From positions 1 through 64,000 of the forward strand of contig JAJFLP010000079.1 in assembly GCA_021772635.1 (NCBI GenBank): a stretch of 64,000 nt of DNA, read 5' to 3'. Under the pieces are notes generated by a model, which was given only the letters and a program-made list of their open reading frames with translations, was not told the origin of the DNA and made no database searches. Position numbers and translations under genes: made by a program. Of the stretch, positions 10,975 to 21,642 are shown in pieces. The number at the start of each line of letters is the position of its first letter. Positions within the stretch are counted from its first letter, which is position 1. The DNA comes from Verrucomicrobiota bacterium (GTDB lineage: Bacteria; Verrucomicrobiota; Lentisphaeria; JABSQK01; JAJFLO01).

Positions 10975-11927
10975 CTTCCGTATCAGAAAATCAAACAATA
11001 CGTATTTCCGCAGTAATTCCAACGTATAACGAAGCGGAAAGCCTCGTCGAACTCACGTCTGAAATCGTTTCCGTTTTCGAGCCGATGGACGGTACGTATG
11101 AGATTATTTTCGTTGATGACGGGAGTACGGACGACACCCCTGCGATCATCCGATCGTTGGCTGAGAACAACCCGCATATCAGATATATACGGTTCAGAAA
11201 GAACTTCGGAAAAAGCGCCGCTTTGTCAGCGGGATTTGGTGAGGCACGTGGCGAGATTATTGCAACTCTGGACGGTGATCTTCAGGACGACCCGAAAGAA
11301 GTCCCGAAATTGATGTCAAAACTCGATGACTCCCTCGACTTAGTTTGCGGCTGGAAGTTTCCACGGCGGGATCCGTGGCGAAAGAGAATTCCCAGTCTCG
11401 TTATCAATTGGATGACCTCACGACTAACCGGGGTTCCGATACACGATATGAACTGCGGGCTCAAGATTTATAAGCGAGAGGTGGTGGAAAATCTGAGAAT
11501 CTACGGGGAACAGCACCGGTTTATACCTGCACTCGCCAGCGACAAGGGATTCAAGATCGGCGAATCCAAGGTCAACCACAGGCCACGTAAATTCGGTTAT
11601 ACGAAGTTCGGCGCGCGTCGAATTTTAACGGGTTTTTTCGACCTGACTACGGTATTATTTCTGTCGCGCTTCGTTAACAAACCACTCCATATCTTCGGAA
11701 TCTTTGGAGTCGTGCCATTAATGACGGGGTCAGCTATTGTAACGTACCTGTTATATTTGCGTGTGGTGTATGGCAGTATCCTCGATCGTCACCCACTTCT
11801 TATGGGCGGTATAATGCTGGTAATCGCTGGCTTGCAGCTAATACTAACTGGATTGCTGGCGGAGATGATTACTCTCCGGTCCGACCGAAACTGGAAACAC
11901 CTTTATTCCGTTAAAGAGAAGATTTGA
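10971..11927 (+). CDS. Family 2 glycosyltransferase (dolichyl/undecaprenyl-phosphate sugar transferase type)
   Basis: ISAVIPTYNEAESLVELTSEI...EIIFVDDGSTDDTPAIIRSLA...GEIIATLDGDLQDDP, two C-terminal TM segments; start inferred at ATGA overlap with RHH gene. Confidence 0.88.
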   Translation: MTSVSENQTIRISAVIPTYNEAESLVELTSEIVSVFEPMDGTYEIIFVDDGSTDDTPAIIRSLAENNPHIRYIRFRKNFGKSAALSAGFGEARGEIIATLDGDLQDDPKEVPKLMSKLDDSLDLVCGWKFPRRDPWRKRIPSLVINWMTSRLTGVPIHDMNCGLKIYKREVVENLRIYGEQHRFIPALASDKGFKIGESKVNHRPRKFGYTKFGARRILTGFFDLTTVLFLSRFVNKPLHIFGIFGVVPLMTGSAIVTYLLYLRVVYGSILDRHPLLMGGIMLVIAGLQLILTGLLAEMITLRSDRNWKHLYSVKEKI

Positions 11928-12040
11928 TTCGGAATGAACCGTTTCCATACGTTAAGTGAGTAAGTTCCCCCCAAAGCGATGGTTTCGCGTCAATCGTGGG
12001 AATATTTTTGTCGCTCGGATTTAGCGAACTTCGCGATTAA

Positions 12041-12132
12041 ACTGCAAGCAGTGGAATTTTTGGACGGCTTTCGATTAATCACCCAAGGGATTCCGAACGA
12101 TATTTCGAAAACCTGAGTGCGTTGGGTATAAT
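12041..12132. repeat. ~93-bp TATAC-ended intergenic element
   Basis: actgcaagcagtggaatttttggacggctttcgattaatcacccaagggattccgaacgatatttcgaaaacctgagtgcgttgggtata. Confidence 0.8.
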
Positions 12133-12189
12133 GGCGGCAAGCGCTCAATCGGAAAGCACGGACGCGACGATCCACAGTGAAAATTCGCT

Positions 12190-13371
12190 ATGATCAATAT
12201 CCTATACGTCACTACAAGTCTCTCGACTCGCGGCGGTATTGAAGAGACTCTGCGGTTGCTAACACGTAAACTGGATCCCGGGCGTTTCAAAATCGGAATC
12301 TGCGTGATCCGCGACAATGTCGAACAAATCCTCCAGGAGTTTTCAACCCCAGATGTCACGGTCTATTGCGGTTCACGCCGTGGCGCCTTATATAGCCTAT
12401 CCTGTACGCTTTGGGTGAGGAAGGTGATTCGTGACTTTGACGCTGATATCGTCCATACCCATACGGCGAAAGGTGACTTTCACGGTCGAATAGCGGCGTT
12501 TTCCCTGCCGAACGTGAAAATCGTAACGACCTTTCACGATATGGGCCATGCATACTGCTCAGGAACTGATCGGTCGTCGCCCAGTTCCCACCTGGGATCG
12601 GCAGCGAGCGATGGGCGTATTCCGACTCCGACGTTCGTGTCGAAACTGTATTCGTTCATAAATATTAATCTCACCTGCCTGAATTCGAAGGTAATCACAG
12701 TGGCAGATAGCGTTAGGGCGGTATACACTGCTTCGCCCGAGGACACGCGATTTCAAACCGTCCGACGGGGATATGACGAGACGAGATTCCAGTATAACAA
12801 TGAGCGATTTAAGGGCGACGAAATCGTGATCGGAACGATCGGTCGTTTAGTGTGGCAGAAAGGATACCAGTATCTCCTCGAAGCATTCTCGGTCGTGTCG
12901 AGGGAGAACCCGCAAGTTAAGTTAGTGATCGGTGGAACGGGAGCGATGCGCAGTGAACTCGAGTCATTTGTTCGCGCGAATTCGTTAGAGTCCAACGTTC
13001 AATTTTGCGGGGAGATTTCCGACACCAGAACTTTTTTAGACGCCATCGATCTGTACGTACAACCTTCGCTGTCCGAGGGCTGCCCGTTTACAATTTTGGA
13101 AGCGATGGGAAGCGGACTGCCAATTGTCGCAAGTCGATTGGCGGGAATCGAAGAAATTATAGAACACAACAAAACCGGAATACTCGTACCCCCCGCGAAC
13201 GCCTCGGCGCTGGCCAGTGCGATACTCTCACTGATCAACAATAAAGATAAAGCTCTACAACTGGGCGAGGCAGGCTACAAACACGCGAGAGCGAACTTTA
13301 CATCGGAACAGTTCGTAACCAACCTTAGCGATGTATATACGTCGTTATTATCGGCAACGACGGATAAATAG
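12190..13371 (+). CDS. Family 4 glycosyltransferase
   Basis: ILYVTTSLSTRGGIEETLRLL...IGTIGRLVWQKGYQYLLEAF...LYVQPSLSEGCPFTILEAMGSGLPIVASRLAGIEEII. Confidence 0.9.
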   Translation: MINILYVTTSLSTRGGIEETLRLLTRKLDPGRFKIGICVIRDNVEQILQEFSTPDVTVYCGSRRGALYSLSCTLWVRKVIRDFDADIVHTHTAKGDFHGRIAAFSLPNVKIVTTFHDMGHAYCSGTDRSSPSSHLGSAASDGRIPTPTFVSKLYSFININLTCLNSKVITVADSVRAVYTASPEDTRFQTVRRGYDETRFQYNNERFKGDEIVIGTIGRLVWQKGYQYLLEAFSVVSRENPQVKLVIGGTGAMRSELESFVRANSLESNVQFCGEISDTRTFLDAIDLYVQPSLSEGCPFTILEAMGSGLPIVASRLAGIEEIIEHNKTGILVPPANASALASAILSLINNKDKALQLGEAGYKHARANFTSEQFVTNLSDVYTSLLSATTDK

Positions 13372-13539
13372 ACCGCGAGCGCCCCGCCTCCGGTCCGGAT
13401 AGCGCGGAGGTATTCGCAGCGTACACGGGCGTGTCTGGAGAAAATGAAACCTGCTCTGCGTGCTCTGCTTAAACATATCAAGGCAGAAGCTAGAGCCGAT
13501 CCCCGCGAGGGGAGAGACGGGCGGGAGTAACTGGTTACT

Positions 13540-13667
13540 GGTTGCTTCGTTGGGTTTTCTTCGTAATCGTAATCATAATCGTAATCGTAATCCCTTTCCA
13601 AATTTCACCTCGAAAAACGAGAAAGATTACGAGTAAGAGTACGAATCGGGATGTTCGCTTTTATTAG
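13540..13667. repeat. Hairpin element with hexamer arms (H family, diverged ends)
   Basis: ttcttcgtaatcgtaatcataatcgtaatcgtaatccctttccaaatttcacctcgaaaaacgagaaagattacgagtaagagtacgaatcgggatgttcgct. Confidence 0.75.
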
Positions 13668-13713
13668 CGGTACGCAGCATTGAAATTAGTGAAGAAACAA
13701 GGGTTCCCGTTCG

Positions 13714-15564
13714 ATGAAACACCGTTTCGCGATTCTACTACTCTCTGATTCGGGGTATCAACCTCAATTCCTCGGCCGCAAGGACTGGGATGCCATCGAT
13801 TTTTTCCCGGGCAGTCGGTTAAAGAACTACCTCGAAGTTCTGACCGGATTCGGTATTCCCTTTGAAGTCCGGGATATCAGAGACCTTCGCCATGAGGATA
13901 TCATCGGCGAAGATCAGGTCAATTTCAGTACCATTCTCTTCACTTCCCCAATCGCGGAAATTCGATCCAGTCACCTGGAATTTTTCAAAGAATGCTCTCG
14001 GAGTCACGGGATTTCGCTGATTCTCGACGCATTCCTTCTGGCAAATGAAGAATTCGGGAGTGCATTCGGAATCAAAAAATGCTCGGGTCTCCGAATCGGA
14101 TTACAGCATATCAAAGACCATAGGGGAAGTACGATATACAAAACGAAACTGCTTCCTCACTCGAGCATCGGCGTTGACATTGGTATCCGCCCGGTCATTC
14201 GTTTACTCATGCAAAGCTGGTTTTCGAGAAGAATATCCACTGACGGCGACGTTTCTGATTATCTTGCGCAAACCGAGTCAGCCAACGCCCCTGTGCTTTC
14301 GTACACGTTCGGCAATGCCGTGAACTTCTGTTTTAATTTCCATCCGTCGCTGGTGCTCGCCAGTGCGAATCGGTTCCATACGCTGCTTCGTGAGATGTTC
14401 GAGTCGAACCCGCATTTTTCAGCCGCATCCCTTAGCCTCGAAAATCTAGGGTGCTTACGGATCGATGACCCGGGTTCCAGCGAGCGCGTACACCTGGAGG
14501 GGTTCAATGATGGCGTGCTTTCGGCGCGGACATGGAAAGAGATGATAGACCTTCTGGAACGCCATAGTGCGAAGCTTAACGTGGCCTATGTTCCAGGTTG
14601 GATTGACGACGGCGACGAAACCCGCGGAACGTTGGCGGTGGAAGGCGAGCCAATCAAATCCCGCACCCCCGGTAAGCGCTACGATTCATGGAAGGTGACC
14701 TACTCCAAATCCGGTCGTCCGAACTCCCATGATCATGCGTCCGAATATCGCGCGATTAAGGAGGGCGTCGAGTTGGGTACGCTCACAATTCTCAGCCATG
14801 GATTAACTCACATGACGACTGATCTAGGCGCATGGCTGAGCGCGAGCAACCGCTATACCGAGCGTGAGTGGTTCCGGGAATTCAAGGAGCGGGTTACCCG
14901 AAAACAACCGCCACCTGAACGCATTAGTGAGAAAATCAGAGAAAGCCTGGCTGCGATCAATGAAGCATTCGGCGTCGAAACCAAGATTCTCGTTCCCAGC
15001 GCTCATGAACATACAGAAGAGACTCCCGGAATCGCAAAGAACTCGGGGATCCGTCTATTCTCGAGTCGGGCAACGTATCTGATAGGGAATCGAGAAACCG
15101 TCAAGAACAGAAAGATCAAGGCCTTTTACCCGGAAGATATGCCGGAGGGAATGGCGTATAGTAAAGCAGGCTACCCGATCGTCTTCGTGTTTCATGACTT
15201 CGATACTTATAAACACGGCGCCGGGTGGTTGGAGAGTCAGATAGAATCATTGAAAGGACATGGTATCAAATCGTTCCCGTCAATGGACACCTTCGCTGCC
15301 TTATTAATGGCGAAAATTGAAGTCGTGAGCGAAGATAAGAACACGATCCGAGTTACGGTGGAATTCGACGATTTGATCGATACAGACCGATTTAGCGGTG
15401 ATATTCCGCTTAGAATCCACGGCCAAATTTCCGACACCATGGTAAACGGAAAACCGTTTGCGGGGGAACCGACGGTGGTTGACGGCGTATCCCTTATTTC
15501 TATTCCGTTTTCCTACATCAAAAACTCCATGTTGACGATCACAGCGCAGGTGAGCGGAAAATGA
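13714..15564 (+). CDS. Polysaccharide-deacetylase-like protein
   Basis: GCLRIDDPGSSERVHLEG...GTLTILSHGLTHMTTDLGAWLSASNRYTEREWFREF...PSAHEHTEETPGIAKNSGIRLFSSRAT; family assignment by motif resemblance. Confidence 0.6.
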   Translation: MKHRFAILLLSDSGYQPQFLGRKDWDAIDFFPGSRLKNYLEVLTGFGIPFEVRDIRDLRHEDIIGEDQVNFSTILFTSPIAEIRSSHLEFFKECSRSHGISLILDAFLLANEEFGSAFGIKKCSGLRIGLQHIKDHRGSTIYKTKLLPHSSIGVDIGIRPVIRLLMQSWFSRRISTDGDVSDYLAQTESANAPVLSYTFGNAVNFCFNFHPSLVLASANRFHTLLREMFESNPHFSAASLSLENLGCLRIDDPGSSERVHLEGFNDGVLSARTWKEMIDLLERHSAKLNVAYVPGWIDDGDETRGTLAVEGEPIKSRTPGKRYDSWKVTYSKSGRPNSHDHASEYRAIKEGVELGTLTILSHGLTHMTTDLGAWLSASNRYTEREWFREFKERVTRKQPPPERISEKIRESLAAINEAFGVETKILVPSAHEHTEETPGIAKNSGIRLFSSRATYLIGNRETVKNRKIKAFYPEDMPEGMAYSKAGYPIVFVFHDFDTYKHGAGWLESQIESLKGHGIKSFPSMDTFAALLMAKIEVVSEDKNTIRVTVEFDDLIDTDRFSGDIPLRIHGQISDTMVNGKPFAGEPTVVDGVSLISIPFSYIKNSMLTITAQVSGK

Positions 15565-15580
15565 TCCCGACTAACTTAGA

Positions 15581-16780
15581 TTGGATATTTCGAGATTGTC
15601 TCAGCGAATAAACATACTCCACATCACTACGACTTTATCCACTCATTTCGGGATCTCGGAAACACTGCGCCTGCTTTGTCGGGGGCTCGATCCGGATCGA
15701 TTCAAAATCGGCCTTTGCTCGATCAACGGTCGGCCGCACCAGATCGTGCCGGAACTCCGCGAGACAGGTGCGACGACCTATAGCATTGGGCGGAGCGGTC
15801 ATGTGTTTGACTTTTTCACCGTCCTGGAATTGCGAAAGGTTATCAACGCATTCGGGGCCGACGTTGTACACACCCACCGTAACAAAGGAAATCTACATGG
15901 GCGTATCGCCGCATACTTGTCGCCAGAGGTGTCGATTGCTACCACCCATCATGACATGAGCGATATTAAGTTTTCGAGAACAGCATCGCTTAAGCACCGT
16001 CCGAATTTCACCACCAACGACACATTCGATGATGGTCGACCGAACATAATGACCTCGGTGATTTATCCGTATTTGACAATCACGTTAAATCGCCTGAATC
16101 ACAAGGTAATCGGCGTCTCAGACAGTGTTAGAGCAATTTACACAGCGGATCCGACGGACAACCGATTTGAAACGGTGTACGCGCCCTACGACGAGGCGAT
16201 TTTTAAACCGCAACGTCGCCGACGTGAAACGAAAAAGATCGTCATTGGTACTGTCGGGCGCCTGGTTAAGCCGAAGGGATATATCTACCTTCTACAGGCT
16301 GCCGGCAAACTCATCCAAGCCAATAAAGGAATTCGGATCGAGATCATCGGAGATGGTCCGATGCGTGGAGAACTGGAGGGTTACATTCGCGAAAATAGCC
16401 TGACCGATTATATCACCCTGCCCGGGGTGCGCCCCCACGATGCTGATTTGTTTGAGAAATTCGACGTATACGTTCAACCATCGATCTCGGAGGGGTGTTC
16501 GATTACGTTGCTTGAGGCAATGGGTTGCGGACTTCCTGTGGTTGCGAGTGACATCGATGGCCCCAGGGAACTCATTGTTTCCGGTAAATCCGGCATTCTC
16601 GTTCCACCGAAGAATCCACTACTTCTCGCTGACGCTATACTCGATCTAATCAACGACACGGATAAATCGCGAGAACTCGGTCGGGCGGCGGCGGAACGAG
16701 TCTTGAACAACTACTCTTCAAAGGTCTTTGCATCCAGAATGTCAAAGATTTACGAGGAAATAACGGCAGACCGTCGTTAA
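15581..16780 (+). CDS. Family 4 glycosyltransferase, paralog of 12190-13371
   Basis: ILHITTTLSTHFGISETLRLLCRGLDPDRFKIGLCSI...VYVQPSISEGCSITLLEAMGCGLPVVASDIDGPRELI. Confidence 0.9.
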   Translation: MDISRLSQRINILHITTTLSTHFGISETLRLLCRGLDPDRFKIGLCSINGRPHQIVPELRETGATTYSIGRSGHVFDFFTVLELRKVINAFGADVVHTHRNKGNLHGRIAAYLSPEVSIATTHHDMSDIKFSRTASLKHRPNFTTNDTFDDGRPNIMTSVIYPYLTITLNRLNHKVIGVSDSVRAIYTADPTDNRFETVYAPYDEAIFKPQRRRRETKKIVIGTVGRLVKPKGYIYLLQAAGKLIQANKGIRIEIIGDGPMRGELEGYIRENSLTDYITLPGVRPHDADLFEKFDVYVQPSISEGCSITLLEAMGCGLPVVASDIDGPRELIVSGKSGILVPPKNPLLLADAILDLINDTDKSRELGRAAAERVLNNYSSKVFASRMSKIYEEITADRR

Positions 16781-16820
16781 GTTTTCGTTGTGCAATTATT
16801 AACTATTTAGAGGTTTTTTC

Positions 16821-18323
16821 ATGTCTTTCGGTAAAAAGATCGTTAGCGGTCTCCTCTGGGGCCAGGTCGGCATGACCGGCCGAACGGTGATGTGCTTCTT
16901 TATATCGATACTTGTCGTGCGCACGTTGGGTGCCCGCAATTATGGGATATACGTGGCCCTGCTTTGTTTGATCGAAATTCTGATCAAGTTCACGGAAATA
17001 GGGATTCAATCAATTTTCAGTACCTACATTCCGCGATTCATTAATAATAACCAATTGGGCGAATGCAGTTATGTCGTGCGGAGAGTGATAATTCTCCGAG
17101 TAATCGTATCCACTCTTACGGCAGGACTCCTGCAACTTCTTGCAGGCCCATTAGTAGCATACATAGGTAACCCGGAGATCTACCAATACGTTTTGCTTAC
17201 TTCAGTTTGGTTCTTCTTCCGCAGCTTGATGGATTGCTTTATCTTCATCGTGACGTCGAAGATGGACATGAAATTCTATAGCGCCGTAGAAATGGGCGTT
17301 TCCGTTTTCCAGCTCATTGGAGTTCTCATACTCCTGCGTACGGGGTTGACGATAAGCTCATTGATCATTCTTATGATTGCCGTTAACGCTGTTCAGACGG
17401 TATTCTACGCGATCGGTTCGCTTGACATGATTACACCAAAATCGGTGCGATTGGAGATCGGACCGATCGCGAAGTTCGGCGTAATTACCTGGCTCAGTTC
17501 AATCGTTCAGTATTTTCGTTTTAAAAGTATTGATGTGTTCCTGATTCTGTATTTCTTGAGAGATCCGTCAAACGTTGCGTACTACGATATCGCCTACTTG
17601 CTTGTTATAACCGGGGGTTCCGTTTTATTGACATCGGCGGATCGTTTACTACTACCGATTTTTTCAGAAACGCACTCGCGTCTAGGATTGGATGGGTTGC
17701 GAAAAATCTGGGATTCCATGACGAAATTGACAATTTATCTCGCGGTCCCCATTTATGCCTTCCTGATAGTTCATGCGGACACGATTATCTCTCTTTTTTA
17801 CACGGACGCATATTTAACGGCATCGCCGCTCGTTGTCGTCTTTTCAAGTTTCATGATCGCGTGTGTGTTTTTCGCCGGAGAAACTTCGATAACAGTCGTT
17901 TTTCCACTCAATAAAGAACAATTTTTCCTCTATCTTCGAGGGATTGGTGGCGTGCTCAACTTCGTTTTCAATATAATTTTTATCCCGAAATTCGGCATCA
18001 TGGGCGCCGTACTTGGTACAAGCGGAGCAATGCTCATAACAACGATTCTCGAATTGGCTGTCGCGAATAAACTTATCTCCGCTCGACTCCCCTATCGTTT
18101 CATAGCGACGCTCTCTTTAATTATTATCGTATCTCTATCCTGGACTATATTTATCAAGGATATGAATATCATACAACTAGGCGTTGTTGCAGTGAGTTAT
18201 GGAGTCGTAACAACATTGTTGCTCCTGAAGTTCTATGCCTTTGACGACGACGAGAAGAAGATCGTCCAGGAGTTTAATCCCAGCGTATATGATAAATTAA
18301 TAAAATATAGACTGCTTCGGTAG
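16821..18323 (+). CDS. Polysaccharide flippase (Wzx/MATE-like)
   Basis: ~12 TM helices; GLLWGQVGMTGRTVMCFFISILVVRTLGARNYGIYVALLCLIEIL. Confidence 0.85.
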   Translation: MSFGKKIVSGLLWGQVGMTGRTVMCFFISILVVRTLGARNYGIYVALLCLIEILIKFTEIGIQSIFSTYIPRFINNNQLGECSYVVRRVIILRVIVSTLTAGLLQLLAGPLVAYIGNPEIYQYVLLTSVWFFFRSLMDCFIFIVTSKMDMKFYSAVEMGVSVFQLIGVLILLRTGLTISSLIILMIAVNAVQTVFYAIGSLDMITPKSVRLEIGPIAKFGVITWLSSIVQYFRFKSIDVFLILYFLRDPSNVAYYDIAYLLVITGGSVLLTSADRLLLPIFSETHSRLGLDGLRKIWDSMTKLTIYLAVPIYAFLIVHADTIISLFYTDAYLTASPLVVVFSSFMIACVFFAGETSITVVFPLNKEQFFLYLRGIGGVLNFVFNIIFIPKFGIMGAVLGTSGAMLITTILELAVANKLISARLPYRFIATLSLIIIVSLSWTIFIKDMNIIQLGVVAVSYGVVTTLLLLKFYAFDDDEKKIVQEFNPSVYDKLIKYRLLR

Positions 18324-18332
18324 ACGATCGCC

Positions 18333-19415
18333 ATGCCTATGACATATCATCTAATAGTCACCCGAAGAGAATTCGAGGGGATAAAAGAAAGCTGGAACAA
18401 ACTCCTCAAGGAAAGTGCCAGCGATACGATTTTTCTCACTTGGGAGTGGCAGTTTTCCTGGTGGGCGGCTTTCGGTGGCGGACTGTACATTATCGCCGTA
18501 TATGAGAATGAAGAACTCGTTGCGATACTCCCATTTACTCGCGCTTACAGATTGAATTATTACCAGCTACGACTAATAGGTGACCCCCACTCGGATTATC
18601 TTGATTTCATTATCCGGAGATCGTATGAAACACAAATCCTCCGATTCTTTTTTGAGGATTTCATCGATCAAAACCCGGAAATCGGTACAATTCGACTGGC
18701 GTCAGTCAATGAACGCTCCCCAAATTTTGACTACTTCCAAAATTCATTGCCGACAACTGGCTTCCAAATCGAGAAAACGGAAAAAATCTGTCCTTATATT
18801 TCTCTTCCGGAATCGTGGCAAGACTATTTTCAATCGCTCTCCGCGAGTACCAGATACGCGCTCAAAAGAAAGCAGAGAAAACTCGAAAAGGAATTCGCCG
18901 TGAAATTCGGCGTGGCAGAGGACATCAATGAGGTGCAACGGCGCATGCCGCACTTTATTGCGCAACATCAGAAAGTCTGGAATCTCCGGGGAGCTTCAGG
19001 CGCCTTTAAGTCGAAACAATTTAGAGAATTTCACCTGACCGTGTCGGAGCTTCTGTTCAAACGAGGGCAGCTACAACTCTTCTATCTGGAGGTGAATGAC
19101 ACGCCGATTTCAAGCTATTACGTATTCCGTTACGATCGTACTTTCCTTTATTATCTGAGCGGCTTTGAGCCGGAATTTTCTAAGTACAGCCCGAGTGTCG
19201 TTCTGCTAGCATGGGCAGTGAAAGATGCTATCGACAACGGAATGAGGGAGTTCGATCTACTTCGCGGCGAAGGCGCTTACAAATTTAAGTGGACAAAGAG
19301 AAACCGCGTCAATATTACATTTCTGATAAAACGCGATATTTTGCGGGTAAATCTTTACTATTGGTGTATTAACGCGGTAAGAAACGCATTCAGAATTTAT
19401 AGGGGATTGAGATGA
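18333..19415 (+). CDS. FemAB/BcsL-like GNAT acetyltransferase
   Basis: FLTWEWQFSWWAAFGGG...STRYALKRKQRKLEKE...PISSYYVFRYDRTFLYYLSGFEPEFSKYSPSVVLLAWAVKDAIDNGMREFDLLRGEGAYKFKW. Confidence 0.85.
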   Translation: MPMTYHLIVTRREFEGIKESWNKLLKESASDTIFLTWEWQFSWWAAFGGGLYIIAVYENEELVAILPFTRAYRLNYYQLRLIGDPHSDYLDFIIRRSYETQILRFFFEDFIDQNPEIGTIRLASVNERSPNFDYFQNSLPTTGFQIEKTEKICPYISLPESWQDYFQSLSASTRYALKRKQRKLEKEFAVKFGVAEDINEVQRRMPHFIAQHQKVWNLRGASGAFKSKQFREFHLTVSELLFKRGQLQLFYLEVNDTPISSYYVFRYDRTFLYYLSGFEPEFSKYSPSVVLLAWAVKDAIDNGMREFDLLRGEGAYKFKWTKRNRVNITFLIKRDILRVNLYYWCINAVRNAFRIYRGLR

Positions 19416-20152
19416 AGTTCATTAGAAAGCTAACCCGAAGCGTGAAAGACGTCGGACTCGGCGCGACCTTAAGGAAGATTCTTAATAGACTCGTATTCGA
19501 ATTGAAACCGTCGTTTCAAGCACACAGGATCGAAAAAATCCGGGGGAGACGGTTCGATCGAAAGTATGGTATCGACACGCAGGGAGTCATTGATGTTTCC
19601 GAAATGAACATTCCCCGTGATGCCGCGTCGCACAGTTGTTACTACGGGCCGACACCCATGACACTTTTCGCGGACATCGTCCTGAACCTTTCAATTAATG
19701 ATAAAGAGTTTGTGTTTCTTGACTACGGCTCAGGTAAAGGCCGAACGTTATTGCTAGCCTCTAATTATCGGTTCCAAAAAATCATTGGCATCGAATTAGC
19801 CCCCCGCATTAATGAGACGGCCTGTAAGAATATTGATATTTACTGTAAGCAGGTGGGAAGGGATTCCAGCGAAATTGTGTCGATCTGTGCCAACGCTACG
19901 GATTTTCCACTACCGACGGAAAATCTGGTGATTTATTTCTATAATCCGTTCGACGAAGTTATTATGCGACAGGTATTATCGAATATAGAGAAATCGTTCG
20001 TGGAGGCCCCGCGCATGATGTACATCGTATACGTGAATCCGATACACCGTAAATTGGTAGAAGACTCTGGCTCTTTTGAATTACTGAAGCGGTGTCAGAA
20101 TATCCTCGTAGAGTACTTTATTTTTAGAATAAGACCGTCGTTATTGGAGTAA
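19412..20152 (+). CDS. SAM-dependent methyltransferase-like protein
   Basis: FVFLDYGSGKGRTLLLASNYRFQKIIGIELAPRINETACKNI...NLVIYFYNPF. Confidence 0.75.
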   Translation: MKFIRKLTRSVKDVGLGATLRKILNRLVFELKPSFQAHRIEKIRGRRFDRKYGIDTQGVIDVSEMNIPRDAASHSCYYGPTPMTLFADIVLNLSINDKEFVFLDYGSGKGRTLLLASNYRFQKIIGIELAPRINETACKNIDIYCKQVGRDSSEIVSICANATDFPLPTENLVIYFYNPFDEVIMRQVLSNIEKSFVEAPRMMYIVYVNPIHRKLVEDSGSFELLKRCQNILVEYFIFRIRPSLLE

Positions 20153-20183
20153 TACATCCTCGATCAAGCGCTGCGACTGAAGA

Positions 20184-21296
20184 TTGAAGTTTATAAAAAT
20201 GGATAATATCAGGATCGAACATGTAAGCGGAGCGCAGGGATTGCGATCGATAAGAGATCGTTGGCTCGAGTTAACCGAACGATTAGACAACGGCGCGTTC
20301 TATCAACATTACTACTTCTTCGAGAGTTTCCTCGAGGGGTTTGATGACGGGAAAACGGATTATTATTTCTTCACCCTGTACAAGGGCGAAACGCTCATCG
20401 GGGTCATTCCGCTACGTCAGATCCGGCTCAAATGCTTCGGCCTTAAGATTGCGGCGCTTGAGATTCCGTGGGACTACGATGTAGCTCTTTGTGATATCAT
20501 CGTCGAGGACGATTCCATTCCTGTGTTCAACTTGATCTTCGAGTACTGCAGGCGAGTCGGGATACCGGTCGACGTTGTGCGCGGAAAATTCGTATTGCAA
20601 AACGCGCATCTGCTAAGCGTATTGGCCAATCAATCGGAAACGCGATATCTGACGATTTTTCAGGCTGTGAACGATTATCTGGAAAGACAACAGATCGAAC
20701 TGGTGTATGCCAAATCGAAAAAGAAATCGCGCAGCGTTTATCGAAAGCAACAAAAACTCCGCAAACTTGGGGAGGTCCAGTTCGTTACCGCCAACGCTAC
20801 CGACGATATTGAGTCCGCATATCGCGATCTGCTAGAGATAGAGAACTCTGGATGGAAGAACCGCGCGGGGAGTGCGACCGAGTTTTATCCGATGTCGAAG
20901 GTTTTTTTCGCTAAACTCGTAGAGAATTTTTCGAAGATCGGCGCATGCACGATCACGAGCCTAAAACTGGATGGCAAGACGATCGCGTCAAAACTGAGCG
21001 TTGTACTAAACGATCGATGCTATTATTTGAAAATAGGATATGACGAAACCTACGCAAAGATGTCGCCGGGTGTGCTTCTTATCGAGAACGTGCTCGCGTC
21101 GCTCGCCGAGAACACGGGTGTTAAGGAGTACAATTTCATAACCCATCACGACTACTATCAGCAATGGGATCCGATGCATGCAAAGAAGTATGAGGTCTAC
21201 GTTCCAGCTGGTACGACTCGTGGAAGACTGGCTCACTACTGGTTCAGTTGCAAGAAACTGTTGCGACGTGACCCGGATCACTTAACGATGATTTGA
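20184..21296 (+). CDS. FemAB/BcsL-like GNAT acetyltransferase
   Basis: RDRWLELTERLDNGAFYQHYYFFESFLEGF...KKSRSVYRKQQKLRKLG...YYLKIGYDETYAKMSPGVLLIENVLASLAENTGVKEYNF. Confidence 0.8.
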   Translation: MKFIKMDNIRIEHVSGAQGLRSIRDRWLELTERLDNGAFYQHYYFFESFLEGFDDGKTDYYFFTLYKGETLIGVIPLRQIRLKCFGLKIAALEIPWDYDVALCDIIVEDDSIPVFNLIFEYCRRVGIPVDVVRGKFVLQNAHLLSVLANQSETRYLTIFQAVNDYLERQQIELVYAKSKKKSRSVYRKQQKLRKLGEVQFVTANATDDIESAYRDLLEIENSGWKNRAGSATEFYPMSKVFFAKLVENFSKIGACTITSLKLDGKTIASKLSVVLNDRCYYLKIGYDETYAKMSPGVLLIENVLASLAENTGVKEYNFITHHDYYQQWDPMHAKKYEVYVPAGTTRGRLAHYWFSCKKLLRRDPDHLTMI

Positions 21297-21311
21297 TCGT
21301 TTATTTTGGGA

Positions 21312-21332
21312 CTAGCCTAATCTATGCATGAA
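21312..21332. repeat. Fragment of CTAG-terminated MITE-like element
   Basis: ctagcctaatctatgcatgaa, TIR of the 183-bp family. Confidence 0.6.
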
Positions 21333-21463
21333 TCTCTTCGTAATCGTACTCGTAATCATAATCGTAATCCCTTTCCAAATTCCTGACCTTCCCTCGAAAA
21401 ACCAGAAAGATTACGATTACGAGTAAGATTACGAATCGGAATGTTCGCTTATTTTGGGGCTAG
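21333..21463. repeat. Hairpin element with hexamer arms (H family), left end truncated
   Basis: cttcgtaatcgtactcgtaatcataatcgtaatccctttccaaa...cgaaaaaccagaaagattacgattacgagtaagattacgaatcggaatgttcgcttattttggggctag. Confidence 0.85.
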
Positions 21464-21642
21464 CCTGCATTATGCACAAATTTCGTCATGAGAATACGTA
21501 GCTAGTTTTAGATCAAAGAGTTATGGAGGTTGTCGGGGTGAAAGAATATTGAAATATTTCGAGATCCGACGTTCTCTGTAACTCGTTTATATGAAATAAG
21601 ATACGTGTTCGTAATAGAAAGTTTATGAATAATGTAGGCTAG
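21460..21642. mobile_element. MITE-like element, 183 bp, CTAG-terminated
   Basis: ctagcctgcattatgcacaaa...tttatgaataatgtaggctag inverted termini; near-identical inverted copy at 31703-31885. Confidence 0.85.
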
